A program made the position numbers and the translations under genes. This document shows, one piece after another, positions 10,000-21,411 of a stretch of DNA of 64,000 bases. Within the stretch, counting starts at the first letter, position 1. Every line of letters begins with the position of its first letter. The notes under the pieces were generated by a model. It was not told the DNA's origin, made no database searches, and worked only from the letters and a program-made list of their open reading frames with translations. The DNA is from Eukaryota sp. TZLM1-RC (taxonomy: Eukaryota > Metamonada: BaSk clade), in contig JAUPSS010000004.1 of NCBI GenBank assembly GCA_040285825.1, forward strand, positions 310,001 through 374,000, given 5' to 3'.

Positions 10000-12302
10000 T
10001 ATTGAACATGCACACTTAATTAAAATAATTCATAACTGATGGGACGAATATCATTGAACCAAGATTTCCTCTACCAAATCTTGATCTGCTTGCTGTCTAG
10101 CTAAAGCTCCTCTTATTCGATTGAAAAACCGAGGTAATTTATCAATAATGGCACATTGAATTCGAGAACGCCATAAAAAATATCAAATCTTTTCATTGTT
10201 TTTTTTGAACCATTTTTTGGAAGTCATTCAAAAAAGTTTCTGCTTCAACTGATAATCTTCCGTTTATCGAAAATGGGATAGCACCAAAAAATAGCTGTGT
10301 ATTTCTTCCAGTATCAGCTTTTTCAATATCTTTATCATATTTTCTATGACTTTCCTTTGCTTTAAAATCAAGAGCACTCACAGGGTTGAGTTTTCTTCTG
10401 TGAAACAAAATATCATTTGCAACATTACATGAGACAAAGTCAACAATAGCTTCAGAACTATCAATCCAATCACAGTATACATCACCTCTATCATCAGAAC
10501 CAAACTTATTCAGAGAAAGTGTTTCCTTCAGCAGAGGCTAATTGATACACGATATTTTTGCAGTTTGTGCCATATTGAAAACAGTGTCTCTAACAGCATC
10601 ATGTAATGAAGAACGATAAGTTATTAATTTAGAACAATTCAGAGCATGGCGCAAAGTGAGTTGAGGTGAATTCGAACAAATACATTTTTCTTTTGATAAT
10701 AATTGATTAATGGGGATATTCAAATATATCTCATTTTTGTTACAAATGCTTCATTAGTGGCACACAATCCAAATCTTCGTGGTACAATGGTTACAAAAAG
10801 TGAAGAATCTGATGACTGGTTTTCACAAACACCCTTTTCCAATAACAATGAGTGAAGATCTTGATTTAAAACAGCCGAGCTGCATATATTATTATAAAGA
10901 TCATTTTCATACATTCCAGTCAATCGTTTCTGTAATGTTCGAAGAGTGTATTTTAAATTTAAAAGATTCTTGTCTGGAATATTGCCATTGAATGATTGGG
11001 GAATGGACGACTCCTTTTTTTACATCAATTTTTGAAATTTTGTCATTTAACGTAAAAACAGTGGAACTTTGCATTGTCATTAATAAATCTTTCCAATCTG
11101 CAAATCTTTCGGAAAACTCAAAGATTGCAATTCTGCATCCACTAATAAAAGCACACGAAGTAAGAATAGAAGCCTTCGTCCACCCTAAACCGCCATAATG
11201 TGGACTAAGATGAGCGTGATCTGAAATTTGGAACATTTTACATCCCAGTAATTGTGACAATACTTTTGTAAGTAACTTCTGGGCCAAAGGCCTAGTGATA
11301 AGAGGATTTGTAGATCGAAATATATGATTAAGGTTGAAACTAAAACACAGTCTTATAATGGTAAATTTGATATGTTTCTGTTTATCTAATTTCATCATTT
11401 CATCAATTTTTTCCGAAATTATGTTCAATTTATCAAACAATTTATTGGTAATTTCTTCATTATTTCCTAAAAACGAACCCACATGACGAATAGCATTATT
11501 TGAATTTAATTTGGCTTGAATTTCAATACCATCAACTATTGTGGAAACTGGAGAATTCGATAACAAAACACATTTAAGTAAATTAAGTCGGAGACCAATT
11601 TTGGTAAATAATTCTTTAAAACATACAAATGCTTCTTTCACAAAATTTAAATCACCTGTAAAAACAACATCATCCACATATGCAATCATTTTCAGCGAAG
11701 GAAACATCTCTTGAGTTTGTAATAAAATAGGATGAATGGACAAACAAAACAAAAGAGGTCCTAACGGATCTCCTTGCTTTACACCACTTGATGAACTCAA
11801 AATGGAATTACCAAAATGTAAATTAGAACTTGTGCTATATGTTGATTGAAAATACGGCATTAATTCCGGCATATATTGCAATAAAGCACCATGGATACTG
11901 CAACGACTGAGTGAATTGAATGCATTACTGAAATCCAATGACATACAAACATTGGATTCATTTTGGCGAAATAATACATCAGTAGCAAATATCGCTGAAA
12001 AGACTCCATCAGTGGTATTAATTCCATACTGAAAGGGCAATAAATTCGTTTGTGCTTTTTCATTGAACCTGCTTAAGCAGCAAGCAGAAGAAATATTATG
12101 TATGCACTCAGAGACTGCAATAGGAGGAACATCCATTTTTGAATTCTTGACAAATGCAGTCAAACGAGAACTTCTTAATTCTTCTGGGTATTTGAGTTGA
12201 CCGGTCAATATTCTATTGAAAAATTTAGTTAATAGAACAAGACAATCCTCTGATGAAATAATTGCGGCTTTTACATGATCAATCGAAAGACCTATCCAAC
12301 TA
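10000..12302 (-). mobile_element. Family B non-LTR retroelement, 5'-truncated, longest intact RT
   Basis: The reverse strand has an uninterrupted 433-codon stretch (10907-12208) covering most of the reverse transcriptase: MSLDFSNAFNSLSRCSIHG (motif A region), SSGVKQGDPLGPLLFCL (motif B) and AYVDDVVFTGD (the catalytic YxDD box). Downstream, after frame breaks, come CICSNSPQLTLRHALNC (a CxC...HxxxxC finger) and pieces of the endonuclease region (10193-10560). Upstream coding sequence continues to 12302 (IDHVKAAIISSEDCL), where similarity stops abruptly. The likely full element is about 3.1 kb, as at 50.9-54.7 kb. The finger after the RT and the RxD...DF...KY region point to an endonuclease of the restriction-like type (as in R2, R4 and CRE), not the APE type. 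Confidence 0.85.
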
Positions 12303-12499
12303 AAACCATAAAAATGATAATGCGTCTTATTTCATTAATGGCGCAGTATGATAGATTTACCACAGTGATTGTTGTCAATGTCTTTAGAATTGTGTCGAAG
12401 AATCTGTCAGAGGGTTTTGATTCTGCGTTTAGTTGATTTCTTCATCTCGCCCTAGCTGCGTTTTCAATTTTTGACTCAGACACTTTCCTCTAAGCTGAC

Positions 12500-15016
12500 G
12501 TCTTGTCTGTCACCTCTATACATTATTTCTCACAATTGCAATGCATTTTCCTTCCCTTCAGATGAATTTATCAGCTGAAGCTCTTTCTGCTTTTAACTGT
12601 TCATGCTGTCTAGGTCTGCTCAAATCTCCTGTTTCCCTTTCATGCGGTAAGTATACATGTGACCAATGCTAATTACAGGACATTCTTTTTGTAAATCTTG
12701 TATTGAATCATGGTGCAAAGATCACAAAAACTGTCCATCCTGCCGTGCCTCTGTTGAACACGCATCTTTCAATGTCAACGTAGTGATGATGAACATTCTC
12801 GATCAAATGCTAAAAGGTACAGCGATTGACCCCTCAAAGCTGACTGATGTCAAGTTGATCAAATGCCTTTCCGATTGCAATGTACTTGCTGCTAGGTTCA
12901 ACGAGTCGCCTGTCCTTTGGTTTCAATATCGGAGAGAAGGAAACGATAGTCTAGTTTCTATCGCTAACGACCATTTCAACCTCTTCCAGTCTCTCGGCAC
13001 TTCTGACAACCTTCCACAAGTCCATGGCATTACCCACAACCCTGCTGGTATTGTCACTCAAAAGCTTGACGCTTTTGCATCTGAAATACTAGATGATCTG
13101 TCCAATGGTAGCAAGCTCAAGCTCCTGAAAGAGGCTGCCAAATCTCTAAACTCACTTCACTCGAACGACTTGATCCACGGCCACATTCATCCTGATAATG
13201 TCTTGGTGGATATCAATAACGAAGGAGTTAAACTTGCTTGCCTTTCTCCCGTCCATTATAAACCAGCTGATTCTCCAGTTGAGAAGAATGTTGTGTTGAA
13301 TGTCCCTTTTATTGCACCCGAAATCATCACTGGAAAAACAACCAAAACAACCAAATCTGCTGATGTGTATGCCCTGGGTTTGTTTTTTTGTCGTGTTTTG
13401 ATTGGAAAAGACTTTATTAATGAAGGTTATTTCGAATTATTATCAAAAATGATTGAAAACAATGGTCTTGCTCCTGTCAACTATGATCAATTACCTAAAA
13501 AAGTTACTGATTTAGTAAAAAGAATGTTACAACAAGACCCTGGTACTCGACCTTCTAGTTCAACACTTCTTGAGGAACTCAATGATCTACCCTCTCTCCA
13601 ACCAGACTCTGATGGCAATGATGATGACAACAGTGGTATATCTTCTTCAGTTTTACTTGCTCTATTTAGAGATTTAATAGGAGGAGGAAATTCTGATGAT
13701 TCTGATGATGAAGGCGATTTAGACTTTAAACAAGCAATTACTGCAGCAAAATTAGGTAACGCTAAGGCCATGTTCAACGTTGGCCAAAGCTATCGATTAG
13801 GGGACGATGGGGTACAACAATCCCATGAAAAGAGTCTGCATTGGTACCTCAAAGCAGGAGAGAATGGTTGTCCAGCAGGATATCACCAAGCTGGTTTGTG
13901 CTATCTCCGTGGTCTTGGGACTCGTCAAGATGAAAAGAAAGCTGTTGAACTGTTTCTAAAAGCAGCAAATCATGAGGAACGCCTTTCACACCCTGCCTAC
14001 CTCTTGGGCGTATGTCCCATACCCTAACCCTAACTCTAGGTTTGCTATGAACAAGGGAGAGGTGTACCAAAAGATGATCGTCAGCGGTATGTTATGGGGA
14101 TCAACAACTGACTAACCTTAGTTTTCACTGGTGTATGTCCTTTGATTCTATTCCTAACCAAAGATAACGAAGCTGCTGCTAGGGGTGATATGGATGCTGA
14201 GATGGAAAAGGGTATTTGTCTCAAGCATGGTATTGGATGTGATCAGGACAATTCCGCTGCTTATACTTGTTTTGTCAATGCAAGCAATGCAGGAATCGCT
14301 CGACCCTTGTACTTTTTGGGCATCATGGCTGCCACTGGCCAAGGATGCGATCAAGATTATCCAGCAGCATTTAATTACTTCAAAACTGCTGCTGAAAAAG
14401 GAGTTACTGATGCTTATTACAACCTGGCTGTTTACTATGAGTTAGGAAGAGGCACAGAGAAGAATGATCAGCAACGATTTTATTGGTGTTTGCTCTTTTT
14501 ATTTTGCTTATTACAGACAAAAAAAGTGGAGAAGCTGGTGAACCAAAGGGAATTTGCGAAACTGCTATTTGGTATGGTCTCTTTCATTGGTTCTTTATAT
14601 GCTAACCTTAGTTATATGACTGGTGCTGGTGTTGGAAGGGATTACAATGAAGGCTTTAGGTTGTTCCAACAAGCCCATGATATGGGTAATAGATCAGCTA
14701 CTGTCAAGCTTGGCCATGCTTATGAAGAGGGTCATGGATGTAGAAAGAACAATGAAAAGGCTTTTGAAATGTATAAGATGGCCGCAGAAGCAGAAGTAAC
14801 AGAAGGAATGATTCATTTGGCACGTTGCTATGGTAAAGGTATTGGTACGAAAAAGGATAAGAAGAAGGAAAACCAATGGCTTTTAAAGGTCAGTGGCAAG
14901 TTGTAAATAGTTTGGTTTGATTTTTTGGTTATTGTGTAAATATTTTCGTTTTTGTTTTCTTCATTCAGAATGGTTTTTGCAAATTGGTTTATTTATTTTT
15001 CACTATTCTTCAGACA
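12500..15016 (+). repeat. 2.5-kb inverted duplication, left copy
   Basis: The segment starting GTCTTGTCTGTCACCTC and ending TTCTTCAGACA recurs in inverse orientation at 34591-37105. It contains the whole RING-pseudokinase-Sel1 gene, all six introns and short flanks. In the exon blocks I compared, the copies differ at about 2% of positions. In the introns they differ at about 11%, including one 2-nt length change. Confidence 0.9.
12541..14906 (+). CDS. RING finger-pseudokinase-Sel1 repeat protein, copy 1
   Basis: Six introns of 32, 30, 35, 31, 29 and 40 nt splice this into 722 residues. Residues about 15-60 form a C3HC4 RING, completed only after the first splice (CSCCLGL...CGHSFCKSC...CPSC), suggesting ubiquitin E3 activity. 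Residues about 100-340 resemble a protein kinase lobe, but HRD reads HGH (LIHGHIHPDNVLVD) and DFG reads CLS, so it should be a pseudokinase. The APE motif and SADVYALG survive. An acidic linker (DDSDDEGDLD) leads into about eight Sel1 repeats with the YxxGxG pattern (YEQGRGVPKDD, YELGRGTEKND, YGKGIGTKKDK), a protein-binding solenoid. The second intron contains CCCTAACCCTAA. An alternative start is the ATG at 12562. Role inferred: a scaffolded ubiquitin ligase. Confidence 0.85.
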
Positions 15017-16477
15017 TATGTGATAAAAAAGGTTAATTTTATTTTACCTATAATTAAACATGTTTCAAACTGTACAACATTTATAATATAAAAGACGTGT
15101 TATAGATTTTTTTGAACATAAGGCTATACCCAAAAAATTGAGGAAATTCCTGTAAATTATTCATGTCATACTAAACGATTGTTGGTCACTCTTCCAACAT
15201 GAACTTTAGAAGTGGATCGGCTCAACAAAAGAAATAAGTTTACTATTGCAGACAACTAATCAAACGGGTGTGTCATAATGAAATGAGATACTGAGGAGAA
15301 AATAGATCAAATCATCTCAGATTTCTTTTGATATAACGATAAAGAATCAGATTAATTGTTTACAAATAGTTGTCCCTAATAAGGGACATCACTAATGAAG
15401 TCTGTGATATAAATTTGTTCTAGACTAAGAAAGTGTCTCTGTTTATGATAAACACATTTAATAAGTCTTATTTGACTCTGCCTAGTACAAGGTATTGCAG
15501 TGTTCTTAATCATTTGTGATACCCAATAATGGATACTGAGGATATAAAATTTGAATACAAGTTAAATAACAAACAGGACTTTAACACAAAATTCTGGAAA
15601 AGCCAGAAAAAAGTGAAAAGTACAAGAGTCAAAATAAGGCCTTAAACACAAATAAATTTTAAATTTTTTTTTGAGACCGTTTGCTGCTCCTCTTTATGTA
15701 AGCTTCGGTCCTAGTGGAACAAAATTTTTAATATTTCTCAGTTTGCACGAGTATGTCTCAATATAGGAATAATTTTTTATGAAACAATATGGGGAAAATG
15801 CAATATTGATCATGAAAATAAATAAAAAAATCAGCATTCATTTTTTCTGTTTTGTGTAATTTTAATTTTGATAGAACTGGTTACCTTTGGGACAATAGCA
15901 CACCTTTTTTGACCTTCATGTATTGATCACAAATTATCACACTGCACATCATTGCAATTTTGTTGATGAAGCAACAAAGGAACACTTTCATGAACCAAAA
16001 ATTTGTTCAAACAAAGTAAAGAAATTCATTATCGATTATTGGTTGATTGTTGCAGTGTCAAGTTCTGTGATATATTTTGTAATAAGAATCACGAAATTTG
16101 AAAATTTTATTATATAAAGATTTTGCAAAGGTAGGGACTGGTCTTCTCATAGAATGTACTTCACTGATGGTAAAACTAGTTTTTGCTTTATAATGTTCAT
16201 TTCATGATGATTGATGTCTTTGTGACTTTGTCTCCAGTTCCCAGGTGTTGTAATTGAAGTGTTAAATTTGAAGAACCGCTATGAACGCTAAATCATAAAC
16301 AAAACTGATGGAAATAGAGTTATAATTGGTTATCAGTAATTACCATTTCAATTCATAATTGTTTTTTATATTTTATTAAATTTTCATTTATGAAATTTGT
16401 TGTGCTCAATAAACATGGTAATAAATAATAATAATAATAAATAAACCCCGTAATTGTACATTCCTCAAACAATAGAG
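14907..16477. other. Intergenic, no gene seen
   Basis: About 1.6 kb of A+T-rich DNA. The first 110 bp belong to the inverted duplication. I see no retroelement similarity in the remainder and only one short plus-strand frame near 15.9-16.1 kb without a recognisable domain. Confidence 0.5.
16419..16444. repeat. (ATA)n microsatellite
   Basis: A run of about eight ATA/AAT units immediately downstream of the SAP-like gene's 3' end. Confidence 0.85.
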
Positions 16478-18493
16478 TTACAGTAAATTCAACAATATCC
16501 TTGCCATAACATTCTTATAGTCCTCAGGTGCCCCTTCATTGGCAATTTTCTCCAGAAATCTCTGTATCTCCTGACAAAAAGTAGTGTTGTTTTCAGAAAA
16601 TTCTTCGATTTGTTCAGCAAATGTCTCTGAAGCAGGATGATTCAAGATTTTATACTTGATTAAATCAATTTCATCACAAAAAGGCACCACCTCCTTGATT
16701 GCTGAAGGATGCCTACCACCTGGACAATCCTCATAATCCCATGGTGAGAGTAGGTTTGGTCCCTGAAGATCAGGATCAGCGACAACGTAATTACCCTCAC
16801 CATCTTTGTCTAACAATACTCCGCCCATTGTTTCAAAGCCAGGTACTTTTGAAAAATGACCATAAACTAAAAAAGGATGGTAATCAACACTCAATGGCAA
16901 ATATTTGTTTCCATTCCTTCCTACCACTAACCCAGATTCACTGGCGAAAGGAATGAGTACTGTACTACCTACAGGGGGTACTTCTTTGTTGAGGGCATGT
17001 GCAACAACATCCAAGGGTAGCAAATATTCACACGTATCAGCCAGCATTCGAGGTAGGAAAGGGATTGTGAGTGATGTCCCATTGTTGAGTTGTAACTTAA
17101 CCATTCTCCAATATTTTCGCTCAGAAATTTTCACCTTGCCTGTCTTAAATGATTTTGGAAGCTTATTGACTGACTGAATCACTCCCTCAATAAAACCATG
17201 TGAATTACCATTGAAATTGAATTGATGTGGTGAATTATTGAATTTTACGCCAAATTCTCTTGAATAGTACTTGTAAAATCTTTTCAGCCCTTCAGGAATT
17301 AGAGCAATTCCAGTACCTTTTGTAACCCAAAGTGAATCACGGTCTGCGTAGTTTGAGTGGTTATTTAAGGGGCGCACTTCAAAAGAAGATTCATAACATG
17401 ATGGATCCATTGCAACAGAATCTTTTTCTAGTTGAAAGTCTAATCCATCAGTTGATTGATGATTTGATTGATGATTTAATATCTTATCTTCTTCATCACT
17501 TAATTGTTCATTTGATTGATGATTTGATTGTGGTTGAGTGTCAGGTAAATCAGTATCAGTAGGAGTATCATCAGTGCATGAAGTAACCACAGTTTGGCCT
17601 GATTTGATATTTGGATTATCATAATGAGCGGTTGTTGATTCCTCAGGTTGAGGATCATTTTTGGGTTCTGCTTCTTGCAAGATTTCTTTTACAGGACTTG
17701 TATTGTAATTTTTACCGAGTTGAGGAAATTCTTTGATATTTGTGGGAGACGGACATGATTCATCCTGATGTGACCAAGAAACAGTTTGATCTATTACAAA
17801 AATTGGTGGTGAAGAAGCTTCAGAATCCATCAACTCAATTTGATTGGAAGAATGGTTGACTTTGTGAGCAGCAATTTTTGAATTTGATTGAGTTGATGAT
17901 TGATTACCCTCTACTTTCGAAATTGGACTGGAAGAAATGCCCTTGCTCAATAATTGTACAGTTGATTGATTTTGAGAATTGTCAGCACAATTTCCTGATG
18001 ATTGCCCATTTGATTGACTTTTTGATTGCCCATTTGATTGACTTTTTGATTGACTTTTTGATTGACTCTGAGGATGAACTCTGGATTGGTTCTTGGGCAT
18101 TTGGCTATTTGTCTTTTTTATCGAATCGACATCATTGTTTTTCCTTCTTTTCCTACTTACCCAATCCCCATAAACAAATGGAGGAAGTTCATCACAGGAA
18201 GACCAATTATCATCAGGTTCCAGCCATTGTGAGATTAGTGGTTGACTTTCCTTTTTGGGTTGAGTAGGGGTTGGGGGTTGGGGTGAAGGGTGTTGAAGAC
18301 CAAAACCGACCAAGCCTTGGAGTTTCTGAACAAGTTCGGGCTTTTGAGCACTCTTCTTGTAGGTCCACTTATTGACCTCCAAAACGGTAAGTATTTCTGT
18401 TCGAGTTAGCTGTTGTAGATCATCAACAGTGATGGTCTTGCGAGGATCAGTAAGTTGGTAGTAAAGAGTGGAGTATGACTTACTAGATGGCAT
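16478..18493 (-). CDS. Large protein with SAP-like N terminus and disordered middle
   Basis: An uninterrupted 671-residue frame from the ATG at 18493. Residues about 18-60 (VDDLQQLTRTEILTVLEVN...KPELVQKL) look like a SAP-type helix-hairpin, which usually binds DNA. Residues about 130-360 are low complexity, rich in Gln, Ser and Asn, with tandem KSQSNGQ and NHQSNHQS units. The C-terminal half is globular, with GTGIALIPEGLKRFYKYY, a stretch around PPVGSTVLIPFASESGLVVGR that looks like a small beta-barrel, and a helical tail. I do not recognise the C-terminal family. A nuclear DNA- or chromatin-associated role is only a guess from the SAP-like segment. Confidence 0.6.
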   Translation of the reverse strand: MPSSKSYSTLYYQLTDPRKTITVDDLQQLTRTEILTVLEVNKWTYKKSAQKPELVQKLQGLVGFGLQHPSPQPPTPTQPKKESQPLISQWLEPDDNWSSCDELPPFVYGDWVSRKRRKNNDVDSIKKTNSQMPKNQSRVHPQSQSKSQSKSQSNGQSKSQSNGQSSGNCADNSQNQSTVQLLSKGISSSPISKVEGNQSSTQSNSKIAAHKVNHSSNQIELMDSEASSPPIFVIDQTVSWSHQDESCPSPTNIKEFPQLGKNYNTSPVKEILQEAEPKNDPQPEESTTAHYDNPNIKSGQTVVTSCTDDTPTDTDLPDTQPQSNHQSNEQLSDEEDKILNHQSNHQSTDGLDFQLEKDSVAMDPSCYESSFEVRPLNNHSNYADRDSLWVTKGTGIALIPEGLKRFYKYYSREFGVKFNNSPHQFNFNGNSHGFIEGVIQSVNKLPKSFKTGKVKISERKYWRMVKLQLNNGTSLTIPFLPRMLADTCEYLLPLDVVAHALNKEVPPVGSTVLIPFASESGLVVGRNGNKYLPLSVDYHPFLVYGHFSKVPGFETMGGVLLDKDGEGNYVVADPDLQGPNLLSPWDYEDCPGGRHPSAIKEVVPFCDEIDLIKYKILNHPASETFAEQIEEFSENNTTFCQEIQRFLEKIANEGAPEDYKNVMARILLNLL

Positions 18494-18871
18494 GTAAATG
18501 TTGATGAAGCTGGTGCAGGTAAATTAGCAAAATGTTCAATGACGAATACTATTCTGTATCAAAGAGGTTCTTGCCAATAGCTTCATCAATAGATGAATAG
18601 CTGTCTCTATGTCTCTGCAATACGTGAACAGTGCTTATTACTTAATCTCCTACATGAGTATGGTTTCATAATCTCCACATTTGGGAGCACAAATTGCATT
18701 ATGTTGTGTTTAAGTGAAACAAGTACGATAATCGGCGCTCATATCCTCAATCAAAATTTAAATGAAGCTATTCCATCATAGGGAAATTTCTTAGTTTATT
18801 TAAATAGTTAATCTCAGTGTTTCAGCATTCACTGCTGCTACAAGCTCACCACTTCTAATATAGCCCGAATT
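18494..18871. other. Intergenic, no gene seen
   Basis: The promoter side of the SAP-like gene and the 3' side of WDR92. One 62-codon plus-strand frame is present but has no support. Confidence 0.5.
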
Positions 18872-19924
18872 TTAATTTAAATTAGTAACATACAAAACAC
18901 TTACAGACTGATCAAAAGAACTACAAACCGCTAATCCTGGCTTATTAGGATGCCAATCAAAAGAGCAAACTGGCTGACTACTTATAGTTTGCTCAGTTAT
19001 CAACTCAACCTTCCCTGCCACTCCTTCCTCTTTCTTTGAATTTGCATCAATCACAGTACGTTCCTTGGGATACCTATACCTCCACAGTTTGACCTCTCCA
19101 GTCCCACCAGTTGATGCAAAAACATCCCTCGACGATGGTAAGTGTCTTGCCCTCCAAACAGTCCCATTATGTACTTTTTTCTTAACAAAAGCAAATCCCT
19201 TTTCCTCACTGTGAGTTTTCAAATCATAAACATTGACAAACCCGTCAAGATTAGTGACAACCAGTTTGTTTTTCTCCTTATTTAAACTATCAAATTCAAG
19301 ATTGACAGCTCCACCCCCAACATTAGTCTGCCACAAAATACCACCCATTCTCAAATCAACTACCTTAACATCACCATTATCATACCCACATGCCATTATT
19401 CTATCAAATGCAGAAGTGGCTCCTCCAAACGAAACTCCCCAACACTCTCTTTTTTGAGAGTCTTGGTTAGGGGTGATGTCAACAACAGGACCATCAGTTT
19501 GCCTGAAATCCCAAACCTTGGCTGTACCATCAGCACCAGCAGTAACTGCTTCAGAAGCTCCATGAGCAGTAACAGGACCACATCCGGCTATGGCGTGGAT
19601 AATACCATTATGTGCAGGAACGTTGAATAATGATTTGGATGGACATTCTGGATCCACTAGTAGAAGTTGACCTCCCGTATCTGCAAAAGCAATGTGGCGT
19701 TCATTTGTGGAAGCGTTGAAGGTTCCGCATTTAATGGGTTTTGAATGTTCATAACTGATAAGATTTTCAAGCTTTCCTTCATACATTTTGTAAACAGAGA
19801 AAGCACCAAGGTCACGTGGGGTTCCTCCCATAAGAACAAAGCGGGTTGAATAAGGAACCCATGCAGTATCAAAAGGAGTAACAAAGAGGGACTCACGGAT
19901 ATGCTCCACAATGGAAGTTCTCAT
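18872..19924 (-). CDS. WDR92: WD40 protein WDR92/DNAAF10 (dynein axonemal assembly factor)
   Basis: 350 residues in one exon, close to the family's 357. Family signatures run in order: FDTAWVPYSTRFVLMGG, SKPIKCGTFNAS, DGTAKVWDFRQ, CGYDNGDVKVVDLR, GTVWRARHLPSSRDVFAS and the C-terminal CSFDWHPNKPGLAVCSSFD. These match animal WDR92 nearly block by block and form a seven-bladed propeller. WDR92 works with the R2TP/prefoldin-like (PAQosome) chaperone complex and is needed for axonemal dynein preassembly, so its presence suggests motile cilia in the lineage. It is divergently arranged with transaldolase, the two starts being 169 bp apart. Confidence 0.93.
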   Translation of the reverse strand: MRTSIVEHIRESLFVTPFDTAWVPYSTRFVLMGGTPRDLGAFSVYKMYEGKLENLISYEHSKPIKCGTFNASTNERHIAFADTGGQLLLVDPECPSKSLFNVPAHNGIIHAIAGCGPVTAHGASEAVTAGADGTAKVWDFRQTDGPVVDITPNQDSQKRECWGVSFGGATSAFDRIMACGYDNGDVKVVDLRMGGILWQTNVGGGAVNLEFDSLNKEKNKLVVTNLDGFVNVYDLKTHSEEKGFAFVKKKVHNGTVWRARHLPSSRDVFASTGGTGEVKLWRYRYPKERTVIDANSKKEEGVAGKVELITEQTISSQPVCSFDWHPNKPGLAVCSSFDQSVSVLYVTNLN

Positions 19925-20093
19925 GTGGATAAAGATGTCAGGCTAATTGTAATTCAGTAGCTGAATTTCGGCTCCATAAAATATCATTCTTCCAATAAAG
20001 CTTGTCCATCCATGTTTGTCTTGTCATTCATAATTAGTTACAAGACATGTTTTCCTCATTAGTCTTTACCCTGTCTACTTCACTTTCTACAAT

Positions 20094-21173
20094 ATGCCAA
20101 CCTTTTTTGAAGAACTTAGTTTGTATAGCTTTGTCAACGCTGATTCCGCTAATCTTGATGAACTTGAGAATCTCAAGGAGAACAACATTGCTCCACATGG
20201 TATGTCTATCATTTCATCTTATCAGAGACGTTACCACTAATCCTACACTTATTCTCAAAGCATACAATGAATCAGAAAAAACTAAGAAACTTGTAGATGA
20301 AGTTGTAGCTGCAATGAATGCATCAGGAGTTTCAGAAGACCATATCGAAGACGCTATGGATCATATTGCCGTTTCTGTAGGATGTGAAGTCCTTAAGCTT
20401 ATCAAGGGCAAGGTAAGTACTGAACTTGATGCCAGATATTCATTTTCCACCGAAAAAACAATTGAACAAGGAAGAAAGATCATTTCTCTTTATGAATCCA
20501 ATGGTGTTGCACGTGATCGTGTTTTGCTCAAGATTGCTTCAACCTGGGAAGGCATTCAGGCTATCAAACAGCTGCAAAAGGAAAACATTAATTGCAACGC
20601 CACACTCATATTTTCCCTGCCCCAAGCCCTCGCTGCTGCAGATGCTCGTGCTTTTGTTGTTTCTCCCTTTGTTGGTGTGTTCTCCTTTTCCAACTCATTC
20701 TAGGTCGTATTTCTGATTGGTATAAGACAAGAGAGTTTGAAACAAGCCAGGACGCTGGTGTGCTGCTCGTGAAATCAGTATTTACGGCTTTAAAGAAGCT
20801 TGGTTCTCGTACAGAAGTCATGGCTGCTTCCTTTCGTTCTCTTGACCAAGCTTTATGTTTGACTGGTGCTGACATGATTACTCTCAACCCCAAGTTCATT
20901 CATGAGCTGGGAGAACGCCAAGGGGAACTTGAAAGAGTTTTGGATCCTACCTCTGCTCTTTCTTCAGATATTCCCATTAAGCATCTTGACGAAAGTAGCT
21001 TTAGATGGGTTTTGAATGAGAATACCATGGCAAGTGATTTACTTTCTGATGGAATAAGGAAGTTTGCTAACGATGCCAAAACTCTTGAAAATGTTGTTAG
21101 GGATCGTTTTTCCTTACCAAAAATTAAGGAGGCTGTTAATCCTGAAGAATTTACTGCCGGAATAGGTTTTTAG
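20094..21173 (+). CDS. TAL: Transaldolase
   Basis: Three exons separated by introns at 20200-20227 (28 nt) and 20675-20703 (29 nt) give 340 residues, the normal size for the TalA/TalB-type enzyme. The splices restore IAPHDVTTNPTLILKA and FVVSPFVGRISDWYK. The Schiff-base lysine is in VLLKIASTWEGI, and CNATLIFSLPQA is the following active-site strand. Transaldolase moves a dihydroxyacetone unit between sugar phosphates in the non-oxidative pentose phosphate pathway in the cytosol. The start at 20094 gives MPTFFEELSLYSFVNAD, a normal beginning, whereas the earlier ATG at 20047 is in the wrong frame for exon 1. No targeting peptide is visible. Confidence 0.95.
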
Positions 21174-21411
21174 TTGTAAATATTGATAAAAAAAGTTGAA
21201 AATTTGATTTACTGATAACTTGAATTATGTACATAAAAAGAAAACAAAAAAACCTGGAAATTGGAGAGATACGATAAACAAAACAAATTCTTAAAGACAA
21301 ATAGTGAAATAAAAATCCAAAAAAATGAGACACAACTCCAATCAATGATTCAACAACGAATGATAAATCTCCAATGATTGAAAAACCCTAATAATATCCT
21401 CCCATTAATTA

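Noticed and set aside
14005-14035. Possible chromosome end or telomere remnant (CCCTAACCCTAA)
   Set aside because: It is an intron that joins Sel1 repeats precisely and is present in both gene copies, so it is not a chromosome end.
17990-18070. Short tandem repeats resembling a CRISPR-like array
   Set aside because: They are Gln/Ser/Asn codon repeats inside an open protein frame, with no uniform repeat-spacer pattern.
20047-20703. Single-exon transaldolase starting at 20047
   Set aside because: That frame gives a nonsense N terminus; splicing a 28-nt intron from the ATG at 20094 restores the conserved beginning.
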